Counted from the first letter of the stretch, positions 13,251-25,221 are shown. The stretch is DNA of 64,000 bases from Chloromonas sp. AAM2 (GCA_004335635.1 QAXH01006743.1:100650-164649); one strand, 5' to 3'. Notes: generated from the letters alone by a model not told the origin. Translations and numbers: made by a program.

Positions 13251-15074
13251 TTTGCAAATGTTTAGCAAGACTTTGTGGGGGCTGCATTGCTCAGGGCACA
13301 TGCCACATCAAGTGGAGAGACGGTTGTGGGCGTGCAAACAAGCAGGGGTTTGGCCTGTCCACCTGGCCTTCTGTTCTTTGTGAGCAGTGAGCTCCAGGGC
13401 ATGTGTGCATGAATGGCAACATGAAGCGGTAGCTCTCTGTGCATAAGCCTGTGGATTATGATGTGGTTATGTATGGCAGGTAGGGCATTCGGGACTTGGC
13501 AGACTTTTGGTGACTTGACCGCTTGATATTATTGCACATCAAGATCGAAGCAGTGATCTTGAAGCTAGAGCAAGGGTGAGCAGCTCCGTGGAATGGAGGG
13601 ACACAGGATTTAGTCTGCAGTTATTCGATGGTCTTATTTATATAGCAATACGGCTTTGTGCAGGATGAGGGATGGTAATAGATTTAGGGGCATGGATGAC
13701 ACGCGAGGTACGGAGTTGATCAGACGCTTCCAGGTTCCTGATACAAGAGTCCTATCAGAGTGGTTATTGTTGAGTGGAGTATGCATTCCCAGCAGTGAAT
13801 TGCAATTGCTTAGATGGCTTGCCAGGACGTGCCATGCAGAAGCAGGGTGGTGTGCTGTGGCGTTACCGATTAGTCTGGGCCACAGCTAGACCTGTATCTG
13901 CCTCTCAATCCACGAGAGCCTGTGCCTTTTTTTTGCTTTTTTTTCTGCTTGGGTTTCCCAACATGCAGCTCTCAATGCGCTGTATCATGACACTGTGTCA
14001 TGACGAAGTGCAAGCCGTTTGGAAACGGTGACTCACATGGGCGGCGCACAGCTATTTGAGGCCGGGCCTGGCACGCAAGCAGGCTATCCTTCCAAGAGGG
14101 CGTTCGCGCCCTCTGGTTTTGCGGATGATGAGTGGGATCATCAACCAACAACATGGTTGAGACAAGAGGCTCTCATACCTTGTTACTACCTCTTGTATTC
14201 CATCTGACAAGCAAAACCAACACGATTACCCTCTTGGAAGGCAAAGAAATGGCTGAATGGTCTCGGCTGTGGCCACATCGTGAGGGCAGGCCCGGATAGT
14301 GAGATCTGCCAAGGCAAGGTGCAGCGCATTTCCTCTCTCGGCCCCTTTCCTACCCATACTAGCCACGATTAAAATACATGCATAACATAGCTGGCAGGAC
14401 ACGTATCGACAGTGTGAGGTTGTGGACAGGGTCGGCGGCACGAATACATGTCGATGCTCTTGTCGCACGCCTCAGACTGCATCAATCCATACCCTCCATC
14501 GTACCTTTGCGCGAGCTCGTACACTGACCAGTCGACGGCAGGACGAGACCGGTGACCATGCATTTCCCATGCTGTCACCCCATGATCATGTTGCACTCTG
14601 TCAATTCAGTTGCAACTCTGTCATTCAGGTGCCCATGCACAAAATGACCCTGTGTGCCTCACATCAGGCATCTGCACATGCTGCTGCCGTTGTGCAAGCG
14701 TTGAGAAGCTCAGAGCTCTGGTAGTATCTTGATAGCTAACCACGTTGCCACTGCCAGGCTCATAGAGGCTTGATGCGTTTGCCACCAACAATTTACTCCG
14801 CTTGAGTTGGGCAACGACTTGGCCATGATTGCTATGGACACAATATTGGTGGTTAAGAGACCCACCATGGGGTGCATTCCCCCTTGCATTTGATAGGTGA
14901 CTAGGCCATTCGGATACACAGCCATTCGGTAATAAAGCCTGTCACTGCATGTGTTAATCACCTTGCATCAACGCAGCTGTTACGGTGCAACGTTTGCCTG
15001 CTTGTCTGGTCATGAGCAAGGTTTGCACCTTAAGGTGAGATTACACGGCCTGACGCACTGCACGTGATGAGCAA

Positions 15075-15245
15075 AGCCAATGTAAAGTAGGTTTGATACC
15101 ACTCGTAACGGTGTCTCCAGAAGGACGGTGTCTCCAGAAGGACAGTTGTGTGTCGCCATGCCAAAATGGGGATGCCCCTGACAAAATGGGGATGCCCCTG
15201 ACAATGGTAATGATATTACCCCTCGGCCCCGCCAAATGTTTTCAA
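15075..15245. repeat. Dispersed repeat, copy 1 (related to 60320-60455)
   Basis: It begins AATGTAAAGTAGG and continues with TTGATACCACTCGTAACG, then GGTGTCTCCAGAAGGAC twice in tandem. AAAATGGGGATGCCCCTGAC also occurs twice, and the repeat ends near CCCCGCCAAA. The same order of blocks occurs at 60320-60455 without the internal duplications. A short related piece (TTTGATACCACTTGGAACGA) is near 45520. Confidence 0.75.
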
Positions 15246-15349
15246 TTGACATGCGTACATGTGTGGTGGTTCCATGTGCCATCCAGTCACCTGTCCAGTC
15301 ACCTGGCCACACTGCAGTGGTGACACGTGCCACAGTTTGCCACAGGTAA

Positions 15350-15354
15350 TTACA
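15350..15354 (-). other. Candidate TGTAA polyadenylation signal of accD
   Basis: TTACA on the plus strand, about 615 bases beyond the accD stop. No closer TGTAA is seen in this orientation. Confidence 0.35.
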
Positions 15355-15968
15355 AGATGGTCAGCAATTGAAGGAATTCAAGAGTCACCAACATTCAAGA
15401 GGCACCACAACGTCAGCAGGGAATGCATGTCTGCCTAGTTGTTGTGAAAATGTGTTATAGAGATGATATGTGATCAGGGAGTCTGCCTTCCAGTCATTGT
15501 AGCAGTTATGTGCTTGCAGCCATAGTCACGTGATACGATTATGCAAAGCCATTTCCGACCTCCCTCTACAGTGGCTCACTCCATGCGTCCTGGGCCCGGG
15601 CGTGACAGCACCCGGGCTTGCTTGCATCATCTGCCACGCACTCGGTTTAAAACACAAAATGACAATCTGCAAGACCACTGGATTATGCCACTCCCAGCTC
15701 AGCAAAACCTGGGGCCCACAATACCACGCTCAGGGTAGCCAGCAAGTGCGCAAGCACCCAACAACACCTTTGAGGTTCAGATCAGAAAAACGCATTGCCT
15801 GTCAAACCATGCGGCACTGCATTGAATTCCAGCTTGGATTTGGTAGGCATTTAGGTTGCGTACAGCTCTCAACACATATATTGTTCGCTGTGCCTTCAGC
15901 GCCTGCATCCCGCATCCTCTTTGCTAAGGCAAAACACTGAAGTGCCTGCCTGGGTTCCCCTGAGTGCC

Positions 15969-18769
15969 TTAGACGGCATCGGCGACCCGCAGTACGTACT
16001 GCCCTGCCTCCTGCTGCTTGGCAAGCAGCTTGGATTGCTGCTCCATGAACTCGAAGCGGCCTGCCTTGGCCAGCTCCAGCGCTTCGTTGAGCGCTGTCTC
16101 GTCCGACACCAGCGACTTGACGTCCACAGTGCTGCCGTCGTCAACCAGGGCCTGCGGAAAAGGAGTGGCGCAACAAGGTGAAGTGTTTGCGTTTGCATCT
16201 GCGCACTGTCCAGTGAGCTGATGCCCACGTGAGTCAAAACTATTGAGCAAGTGTGTTCAGCGGGTGGCGGCCCAAGGGCGGAAATACTTGTGTATGCTCA
16301 ACGTCGGACGACTGGTCAAAAAATGGCACGACCACAGTTCTTACCACCCCTTCACCAGGTATAGTTGCCCCTGACGCAGCCTGGCCCTGCAAGCTACCAA
16401 CCAGGAGTTACCACGTCTTGCGGCAGGTTTCTACAAGCTGAACGGCACAACGACCCGACCGGAGCCAGCTTCAACTTCAACCCGCAACATAGGCTTCGGC
16501 CTGCTCGCCTTTCCTATCCTATGCGCCTGCTTGACTGGCACAGTTGACTAACACAAGCTGCGCCCTCACCTGGAATGAATCCACCAGCTCACGGTACGAG
16601 GGGTCACCGCCCTCCACGGCCAGCGCTGTCCCGCCATNNNGGCCAGCGCTGTCCCGCCATTACGCGCGCCCGCCCACTCGCGCACCCGCCGGCGCACGCG
16701 CTCCTCCGTGTTCATGAACAGGCCGTGCTGCACGCCGAAGGGCACGCGCCCGCTACGCTTGTATGGCGCTGCCTGCACACATGGCACAAGAGCAATTGCT
16801 CTGTGTCTGGTAAAGCTTGCAAGCGCGCAGCAGCATGACTGCATCGAGTGTGGAAACGCTGTCCTGCTACTGCAATTTGCAATAACCATGCAATTTCAAC
16901 AAAAACAGTTGCAAAGTAGTCAGCACGCTACACAAAGGCAGTAAGTGGTCAGTAAGTGCTGATGCTGCCCAGCACACCTACCTTGTAGAAGTCCATCATC
17001 TCGAACAGCGCTCCCTTGAGGAACGACCTGGGCACCACCAGGTCCAGCAGACCCTTCTCCAGCAAGTACTCAGCAGTCTGCAGCACAAGCAAGTCATAAC
17101 GCGGTAAGCAACTGCAGCTCCACAGCGCAGGCATCTCGCACAGCGCATATCCGGCAGCAAGCCAATCACGTGTGGCTTAGCAGCTGGGCCGACGTGTTAG
17201 CAAGCTGGGACAACTGCGCACAGCTAACAAACTCCTGAGCTACCCCAGCAATCAGGAGCAGAGTTCTATGGATATCCCAGTTATAATGTTTTGTAGGGTC
17301 CAGGTGGTCTAGGGATAACCCAGCCATTGGCCTGCACACAGTACTTTACTAGCAGTGCGCCATACAGGGCCTGCCTGCACATGCATGCCTTAGACACCGC
17401 ACCTGGAAGTCATCGGGCAGCTGCTCCTGCAGTGTCTGCTCGATCACACGGCGCCCTGCGAAGCCGATGATGGCCTGTGGCTCTGCGATGATGATGTCGC
17501 CCAGCATACCAAAGGAGGCCGTCACACCGCCTGTGGTGGGGCTCGTGAGGATGGAGATGTACAGCAGGTTGGCCTGGTTCTGGTGCACGTGCAGGGCACC
17601 GCTGATCTTGGCCATCTGCAATGCATAGCAACACATAACCACCACACTGGTCATGCAGAGTGCTGAACACCAAGTGATCAATAGCTTGAGTGGCAAGTGG
17701 CAAGTGGCAAGTGCCCAACCAAGCCGCTCTGCTCCCTGACCCAGCTGCCCAGTTCCAGCCATTTGATTGCCGTGCACGTCAGACCAGTCAAGACGGTGTT
17801 CAAAGTCTGCGTGCTGCACATCCCTTGAAACAGCTGCCATTGTCCACCAGGTCTTCTCTGTGACAGCGCACGTGCGCACACCTGCATGAGCGACATGATG
17901 CCCTCTTGCATGCGCGCGCCCCCTGACGTGCACACGATCATGAGCGCCAGGCCCTCCTGGGTGGCGTACTCGATCAGGCGGGTCAGCTTCTCGCCCACCA
18001 CACTGCCCATGGACCCGCCCATGTAGCCGAACTCCATAACACCCAGCGCAATGGGAATGCCATGCAGCAGGCCAGTGCCTGTGCGCACTGCGTCCTGCAG
18101 CCCAGACTTGTCCTGGGCCTCACGGATGCGGTCTGTGTACGCCTGTAAAACCACGGAAGTATACACTGATCATGGTTCGATTGCACAGAAGTGCCGTTAG
18201 AACACAGTTGTTGTTGTGGCATCACGTGGCTAGCAACCTGGCTGCTGCAGCATTCATTCTCAGGGCGTACCTTCATATCCGTGAACTCCAGAGGATCCAC
18301 TGGAGACAGCGTCTCATCCAGTGGCCGCCATGTTCCCGGGTCAATCAGGTGATCGATGCGCTCCTGGCTGGACATCTTGAGATGGTAGTTGCAGCCAAAG
18401 CATATGTGATGGTGCTCCTGCAGAGATAAGCCATAGCATGACATCATGGGCATGCATATGGCTGCCATGTTTGCACGAGTATGGTGGCATACGAGGTGAC
18501 ACCTCTTGTTTGACTGAGCAGTCGATCCCAGCCAACGCCCGAACACGCACCTTCAAATGCTTGATGTACAGGATAACACCGCATTTGTCGCAACGGGTCC
18601 ACAGGCCTTTGCTGCGGTCCACAGGCTTGCTGGCCTTGGCCTCGCCAGCAGCGGTGACAGGGTCCGATGCGGCAGTGGCTGCCGGGTTGACCGAGATGGG
18701 ACCATTGACAAACTGCTCAGCGTAACACACTGCGTTCCTACTTGGTGTCAGAGGCGCAGGGGCGCAGAC
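15969..18769 (-). CDS. accD: Plastid acetyl-CoA carboxylase carboxyltransferase beta subunit (nuclear accD), 5' exon not identified
   Basis: The beta subunit transfers the carboxyl group from biotin to acetyl-CoA, the first step of plastid fatty-acid synthesis. Seven exons read on the minus strand: 18769-18551, 18417-18271, 18142-17882, 17615-17403, 17077-16982, 16772-16570, 16151-15969 (stop TAA); about 432 residues. Visible features are a zinc ribbon C-x2-C-x15-C-x2-C split over the first two exons ([19 protein letters not shown]), the crotonase-fold motifs [11 protein letters not shown] and [17 protein letters not shown], and AGRRVIEQT. The first recognised exon starts at an acceptor, so a start exon with the transit peptide must lie further right. 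One candidate near 18845-18807 would need a 37-base intron, which is doubtful. The sixth exon contains NNN with duplicated flanks that break the frame (see 16618-16660). Confidence 0.92.
16618..16660. other. Assembly gap (NNN) with uncollapsed 20-base overlap inside accD
   Basis: GGCCAGCGCTGTCCCGCCAT occurs at 16618-16637 and again at 16641-16660, with NNN between. Removing the three Ns and one copy (23 bases) leaves the exon 180 bases long and restores an open frame on the minus strand through [20 protein letters not shown]. As written, the frame is lost after the gap. Confidence 0.93.
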
Positions 18770-19914
18770 CTGCACATAAGCATCAGATCCATTTCACCCA
18801 AACCACCTGCCAAATACACGAATGCACTTTTGGTGCAGTCCGGCAGAAAGCGATTTGCCTTGCATTGTTCTGCATGATGTGAGCCAAATTATGCAATCGA
18901 TTTAGGTTCCGAGGCCTTGAACGCGATGCAAGCCCCCACTTCTCAGGATGAGGTGGATGAGGAGGGCTTCTTCCAATGCTGTGATTACGGCACATTCCTA
19001 ATCTCAGTGCCTTGTACTCTGTCGTCCTCAAGGCTACCTTCCATCACCCTCAACGCCCACCCAAAAAGCGGTCAGGTGCAGACTCAGCATTTTCTTTGTG
19101 GCTGTCAATGGGCACGTATCCCGAGCGCACCTTGACTGTACAAGCCTTATGCTGCCTGCTGGTAACGGAGCAGCTGTTGAGGGGGCTGTGCTGCAAAAAC
19201 ATGGCTGCGGAAGAGGCGATGATGGCAGTCTATCACAGTGCCCCGCAAGTTTCTGCTTTGCAACAGCTACAGCGTTGTCTACACTACGCACTGCGATCGC
19301 GCAGTGTAAAGTTTGCCTCTCAAGCAAAACGGCTGAAACGCCTACCTCCATCTGGCCTCGTTGGCCTGTCCAGCATTCCCCACCAGTGCCCATCCAACAT
19401 AAGGTGCCCAACTCTGCCCCATCACCCTGTTTCCTACCTCCCCTCTTTCCCCTCTCCTGGTCCCCCCCCCACGTCAGAAGTGCTACTACTACAAGGGCTA
19501 CCATGTCCATCATGTACCCATCCAAGATGTGTGCTTTGGCCATGCATGGCGCACCTTGTCCAGGCTGACCATCGTGCGGGCCAAGGCCATGCCCTTGTTG
19601 AGCCACTTAGCTGTGTCTGATCATGCCCTGAAAAACTCGGCCTGATGAATGTTTGACCAGGTATGCACACGCTGACATGCTCAATACAAGTAGTTCATGC
19701 CCGCTACGGTCTATACGGTACGTCTTCCTCAAGACGCTGGTGGATGACGCAGGTGGTGCCATGTTGTTCTGCAGGTACGGGCGCAACAAAGTCATCTGGT
19801 GAGCACCCAAGTTTCCTGCACTTGGGCAGCGTACAGGTTGATTTTCGCATCGTAAGACAAGAATTGGCCTGTGCAGGCATGGCCAATGAACCCCTGCCCA
19901 CCACCCTCAGCTTT

Positions 19915-20025
19915 TACGTAACAGAGCTTATACTACATTCCAGGATTTTGCGTTGATGACTGCCTGTCTTGCCCTCTGTGTGTAATTGCTGTCGCAGAAA
20001 ACGCTCGTCCAGCAGGTACGTGTGT
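19915..20025 (+). pseudogene. Isolated copy of an exon/intron fragment of the coiled-coil gene
   Basis: Matches about 31288-31405, which is the end of the last intron plus the start of the last exon of the coiled-coil gene. Shared blocks include GCGTTGATGACTGCCTGTCT, TGCCCTCTGTG and TGTCGCAGAAA.CGCTCGT, then CCAGCAGGT. The acceptor and the first codons are preserved, but no other exons are nearby, so it is a relic. CCGCTACGGT at about 19700, upstream, echoes CCACTACGGT at 31290. Confidence 0.7.
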
Positions 20026-20652
20026 GCAGTTATGACCGCTGTTATGATCGCTGTTGCCCACCCTGTTTCAGTTATGGTTTGCATTTCTGCGTGTGTAAAA
20101 GTGACAATGTTAGAATGTTTGGTTCTAAAACCTGCTGCCATATGTGCGTCATGCATGTGCAGAAGAGCCCATCATGCAAACGAGAGGCATCTCCTGCCAC
20201 TATGATCAATTGAGCGACCAGGCGGGCAGGCGATTGCGCACTGCCTTGATGACAATCACAAGGGGTGATACGCGACACGCGACCACCAAAGCCAATGTAA
20301 AGTGCTGTTCACGCCCTTGCCTTTCACATCTGAAGGTTAGCATCCGGCAGGAAGACAGAAGCGTGGCATGGTCGAGAGTGGCCAGGTAATGGTGGACAGG
20401 CTGGTGTTGCACGGTCTGATAACTGCACGGTTATACAAGTGAACAGTTATCTGATCTACTATTGGCATTGGGCTGCGGGGTTCAACGTAAAGCGGAGCAA
20501 CTCCTTTGCGGGTTACGATGATGGATCACTATACAGCTGACTGTTCTGGGCTGCATTCATGTAGGTATCTGGTCAGCTGCCTGCCAGCTGAGGTAACACA
20601 GTGCGTGTGGGGGGTTGTACTTAGCTGTGGAGGGTTGTACTTGCCATTCCTG

Positions 20653-20692
20653 TTACAAAAAAAAAGAAGTTTGCCAGTTCTGGGACAATTCT
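20653..20692. repeat. Solo end of the AAGTTTGCCAG MITE family
   Basis: A-rich run, then GAAGTTTGCCAGTTCTGGGA and CAATT. It equals the left end of the elements at 25784 and 58971, but no right end follows. Reverse-strand TGTAA (20653-20657) overlaps its start and could be the poly(A) signal of the F-box/JmjC gene. Confidence 0.8.
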
Positions 20693-20910
20693 GTGTGACT
20701 CCTACTTCTGATGTATGTGTTTGAAAGCAGCAAATCTAACTTGGTTTGTGTGTATGCGTGTACTGTTCTACCACCGTGTGTGGTGTTGGTGGACAGCGCT
20801 GAGCCACTTCTGTGACAAACATGGTTACCGTGACGGACCATGTCTTGCCGTGACTGACAGGTGTGTGATCCATGTGTGTGAGTGAATCTCGTAAGTAGAG
20901 TGTGCGACCG

Positions 20911-23900
20911 TCATGACACGTTAAAGCAAAAGGCGAAGCCACTGCTGGATTTGCCGGTACCACCATTGCTCTCAGGGCCTGGTGTTGGCTGCAACATCTG
21001 GCCTTGACCCTTGACCGTTCCCAAACGATCAGCTGTGGGGCCCTCTGCCTTGAAAAGTGACGTCAGCTTCTTGACCTCTTCAGCCTTTTGCCTGGCAGCA
21101 TAACGGTCGGACTCCACTTGACTGAGTAGCTCAGGGTGCTCTTGCTTCAGTGCAGCCACAAACTTGTCATGGAGGTCGCCCCTGTGTTCACATAGCAAGC
21201 AGGCCAAAGCAACCTCCTGCCAACAGCACATGCCAAACTTTCAGAATTCAACTTCTGCTGGATTACAACGCCTGGCTGGTCATGTATCATTACACCAGAG
21301 CAGGCAGCCTGGCAGCTAGCCATCTGGACACACGGAGTGTGGGCCTCACAGCACACTGGGCCACCTGGCCACTATGACGTGCCACAACACACACTCAGCG
21401 AGAGTCTGCCACACCTGTGCCGCCCCCTGAGCCTCACCTGTCACTCAGCGCACAGCCGGACACCAGGTCGCTGCGCCCTGCCCGCAGGAAGTCCAACACG
21501 TGCCTCAGATTGACAGAGCTGACAAAGTTCTGAGTCACTGCAGTCATCAAGAAACAATTGCTTAGAATTTGATTCAAGCTAATCAACAAAGCAAATGTCA
21601 CAGCTCTCCTGATCAGAGAGCTGTACACCGGCTACGATCAGAGGATCAGAGGATCAGAGAGGAGTACACCGGCTACGAACTGTTCCCATATCCTGCTGCT
21701 TAGCGTTCGCTGCACCTTGTCCTATTTGACCCCTGCATAGATATGGCCTAGCATTTCCGATATCTGGCTCCGTACAGCTGTGCTCACCTGCCACAGTCCA
21801 TGATAGGTTGATGCAGGCGTGCCACCAGCCGCGGGGCACGAACATGACCTCCCCGGGCTTCACCACACACTCCACCGGGCGAACCTGCAAGCAAACCTAG
21901 CCAGCAAGCCATGTTCTCGACGCCCAAGACACCCACACAACGTCTGACTATCACACGTGGCACTCCTATTCGCCTGAACTTGGGCCAATCAACCAGGGCT
22001 TCCAGAACATGTCCAGTGGCACGCGCCACCACAGGTCAAGCTGATGGGGCAAGCCAAGAAGCCAGGGGGCCATAACTCAGCTGTGTCGTGCTCTGTGCAT
22101 GATGGGTGTGCATGATGGGTGTGCATGATGGGTGTGCATGATGGGTGTGCATGATGGGTGTGCATGACGGGTGGCATGGCGTTCCTGACCTTGCCCTCCT
22201 GAGTGCACGAGTAGAAGTTGATGAACCACTCCAGCAGCGACACGGGTGCGGCCACGTCCGCACCGTCCACACTCGGGTACACTCCGGGCGGGACCACACC
22301 GGGCGGATACAGGATCCACCTGGGGCCAGTGACGATCACATCCCAACTGTTGCAAGTTCGGTTACAATGGCACAGGCGCACAGCTGTCCAGCACAGGCGC
22401 AGTTGATTACAACTGCAGACGGCTGGCACAAGGGCCAAAAAGATGCTTAGCCGAGCTGACCTCATGTCGTGATGGGCAGAGTTTTTGCGGCAGTGTGACA
22501 CTCACTTCTTTGCGCCTGTGACAACACCGTTCCATGCAGATGTGGAGTTGGGGTCGATATGGAAGGAGCTGCCAGATCGTGGCGGACCAGCAATCAACCA
22601 CCTGAACAGCATGAAGCAGAAAGCACGCCTTCTCATCCACATGCGCAGGTCGTTCCTTGTATTCTGCTCCTCCCTAATTCGCCTAGGCTATCATTCATAA
22701 GTTGCCCGTGCTCCATCCTGATTCACCTCGTCTTGTCTTGTCAGCGGGCTCTGCTGGCGGCTGCACATGTTGCACTCGGCATCACCTCCCAGAGTCGGCA
22801 TCACCTCCCAGAGTCGGCATCACCTCCCAGAGCTCGATCAGCACCTTGCTACGCCATGCACATGTCTACAGAACACACAGAGCCCAGCACTACGCTTGTC
22901 ACCTGTAATCTGGCCGTGCATCTCCCAGGCACGCAAACAGGTCCTCTTTGAAGACTTCAGGGACGCTGAAGTCCGCTGCCAGTGACGATGCAGCGCTGGC
23001 AAACGCCTTGTCGAACAGGTATAGGGGCATCTCATCATGCGTGTTCTGGGCATAGGAAAGGTACGTGCTGAAAGGGATCTGGAAGTCACCTGTGCCCAGG
23101 ATAAGGAAATGCAGGGGTGTGATGGAACAGGTGGAGAGCACGTTGGTGTGCCAGCAGGCTACACATGTGCCAGCATATGGCAGCTGGTGAAGGTGTTCTT
23201 GGGACAGGGATAACTGCAATGACACGAGCTCAAACGATCACACATATTGTCACAACCGGGTTATCACAGCCGATGGCACCGATACACCCAGGTCAGGCGG
23301 TTGACCAACTGACATTCTTTGTGGCTGTGAAAGCTGTGACCAAGGCATACATAACACGCAAGAGCTGCGGCTCTGCCCTGACCTGCTATGACGGGCCGTT
23401 CCCCGTACGCCTTGCGCAGGTACTTGACAGTCCACCTGTGCAGGGCGGGCCAGGCCGCCGCGCCGTCCGTGAGCACCACGGGCCGGTTGGGCACCTCGTA
23501 CTGCTCCCGGAACTCCTCATGGCTCAGGCCAGTGCGCCTGCACCCACGCAGCAAAGGCAGTCACATTGAATCAGCCACACACAAGACCTGTGCCAATCCC
23601 ACAACAGGCATGTGAAGCAACCAGGCTTGATTAAACAATAACATATGCATAATATCTCTACAAGACCTACTTCCGCCCACAAGGACAGTGCAGCCGCACA
23701 AAAACTTGTTGGTCAACTTCACAGTTGGCATGTAAAGCAGCTGTGCTTCACAATCCTAGCATACGTCAGTGCAGCATGCTGTTAAGAACCAGGGCCAACC
23801 TATCACTGTGGACAATGGCTGCAGCTTTGCCGTGCGTAGCGTACACTTGGATTGCAACTTGCATCAACCACTGAAAAGGAACTGACAAGCATCCCTCTGC

Positions 23901-25037
23901 TGTCACCCTACGCACCTGTCTATGTTGTCCACCTCCAGCCATTCCTCAGGCAGCTCTACAGTGGCACAATGCCATGGTTGGTCTGCGAGGGGCAGGAATC
24001 ATAAACCTATGGATGAGCACATCTCCTGGCATCACGTTTGTAAGCTGTATGCCACGGGCACCATCCAATCTTTGCACGTGCACTTGCATCTTGCAAGTGT
24101 GCCCTGGACTGTATTGGCAAGAACGCGATGACCATGAGGCTGCAGAGGCTGTGTGCAGCATGCGGACACTGTGGCACATGAACGCAGCAGTGACTCACAG
24201 AGCAGGTCTGAGTAGAAGTCCCGCACACGCACACGGGGCGCACAGGCAGGCGGTGTGGCTGCCTTGCGTGCACGTTTGCGCGGCCGCTCTGGGGCTTGCT
24301 TTGGCTGCGTCGCCTGGTGCATTGGACGTGCATGCTCTTCACGGCTAGCCACATAGGAGGCCCTCCATGTTCCCCGCCAAACAAACCCACCCTGAAACGT
24401 CTGCGAGCCAAGAATCACATGGGAAACTGAGGTGACTTGCTGGCACACATGTGGGCCCACACATCATGCTCAAACATCCCTGTGGCACGAGTTTGTCGAG
24501 TGCGCCGAGCATGTAAGCCCGCCGTTGGGCTGTGGTAATGCAGGTCAGGCATGGACGTGATGCAGGCTTGAAGCCAGGCCCAGGGCAAAGGCATGTCCTC
24601 GTGCATGGAATCACCTCTATCACACAGGCTTTCCACAGGTCCTCATGGTCGCAAAAGCAGTAGAAAGCCCGGCTGACGCATGACAGTCTGGCCAGGTCGT
24701 GTGCCGTCACCAGGCCAAGGACCTCAAGCAACAGGGCATCACTCAGCACTTGAAAGCTGCCGATGCCTGCACAGGCAGTGCAAGGACATGCATGGGCTCC
24801 TTGTGGTTTCGTTCAAGCATGCACACAAGGAGCCGTCTATCCACGGCCTGTGATGGTAGGATGCTCTCAAAACGCTGAGTGACAGGACATGGCAGCTGTT
24901 TCACCTGGATTACGACAATTGGTTCCTCCAGTCATCATCAGGTTGCCTTCAGGCTGAATTCCAATCGGGTGATGCATGCTGCGCTGGCTGGCTGGCTGGC
25001 TGGCTGCCTTGCTTGCTGACTGGTGAGTTGCCGCCAT
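20911..25037 (-). CDS. F-box and JmjC-domain protein (JMJD6/JMJ22-like 2-oxoglutarate oxygenase)
   Basis: A predicted Fe(II)/2-oxoglutarate dioxygenase joined to an F-box, so it may hydroxylate or demethylate protein substrates and may bind an SCF ligase. Eleven exons: 25037-24905, 24766-24615, 24391-24199, 23982-23916, 23537-23383, 23089-22903, 22601-22506, 22319-22190, 21884-21788, 21537-21438, 21181-20911; 526 residues, all junctions in frame. The N-terminus has a Ser/Ala/Gln repeat, then GIQPEGNLMMTGG. The F-box is at about residues 48-95 (LSDALLLEVLGLVTAHDLAR), followed by a basic patch (RPRKRARKA). The JmjC core spans about 200-405: FHIDPN supplies His310 and Asp312, and PRGWWHACINL supplies His393, so the iron triad is intact. 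The C-terminus is helical and charged, then Gly/Ser-rich. I chose the start because exon 1 matches the segment that precedes the F-box in plant relatives. Confidence 0.9.
22095..22172. repeat. 13-base minisatellite in an intron of the F-box/JmjC gene
   Basis: Six copies of GTGCATGATGGGT; the last differs by one base. It lies in the intron between exons 22319-22190 and 21884-21788. Confidence 0.95.
22776..22832. repeat. 19-base minisatellite in an intron of the F-box/JmjC gene
   Basis: Three perfect copies of TCGGCATCACCTCCCAGAG, in the intron between exons 23089-22903 and 22601-22506. Confidence 0.95.
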
Positions 25038-25221
25038 GGTCCCTAAAAGAGTGACGGCGATGCACGTGATGTGGCGGTTGGTGGTTGTAGATGTCCGATT
25101 TGACAGCTCTAGACCGTCCGGAAAGTCGATCATATAACTATCGTCCGGAAAGTCGATCAAACAAGCGGCCGCAAATCATCTGCTGTCTGTCGTCAGCACG
25201 AGCTTGAGCTTATGGTCAAAC
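25038..25221. promoter_or_regulatory. Divergent promoter region, F-box/JmjC (-) and coiled-coil gene (+)
   Basis: Only 184 bases separate the two start codons. The region holds a perfect 18-base direct repeat, CGTCCGGAAAGTCGATCA, at 25115-25132 and 25142-25159. No TATA box is obvious. Confidence 0.5.

Larger units (their letters stand above)
13251..15968. other. Intergenic region between convergent DUS1 and accD
   Basis: About 2.7 kb with no gene I can support. The neighbours are convergent, so it should hold two 3' UTRs. A reverse-strand TGTAA (TTACA on +) at 15350-15354 could serve accD. The part 15075-15245 is a dispersed repeat with internal tandem duplications. Confidence 0.6.
18770..20910. 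other. Region between accD and the F-box/JmjC gene
   Basis: It should hold the accD promoter and first exon and the 3' UTR of the F-box/JmjC gene. Open frames of about 200 codons exist on both strands at 19012-19620; they overlap each other and resemble no family I know, so I do not call them. Around 19915-20025 there is a copy of an intron-exon piece from the coiled-coil gene, and near 20658 a single MITE end. Confidence 0.5.

Noticed and set aside
14019..14960. Search for an RNA gene or small gene between DUS1 and accD
   Set aside because: Short open frames only. I saw no tRNA-like A and B boxes with a matching cloverleaf, and no snRNA-like conserved sequence.
19012..19620. Overlapping open frames of about 200 codons on both strands
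   Set aside because: Both strands are open over the same bases, composition is Pro/Ser/Leu-rich, the left limits lack a good ATG, and neither product resembles a family. Likely chance in moderately GC-rich DNA.
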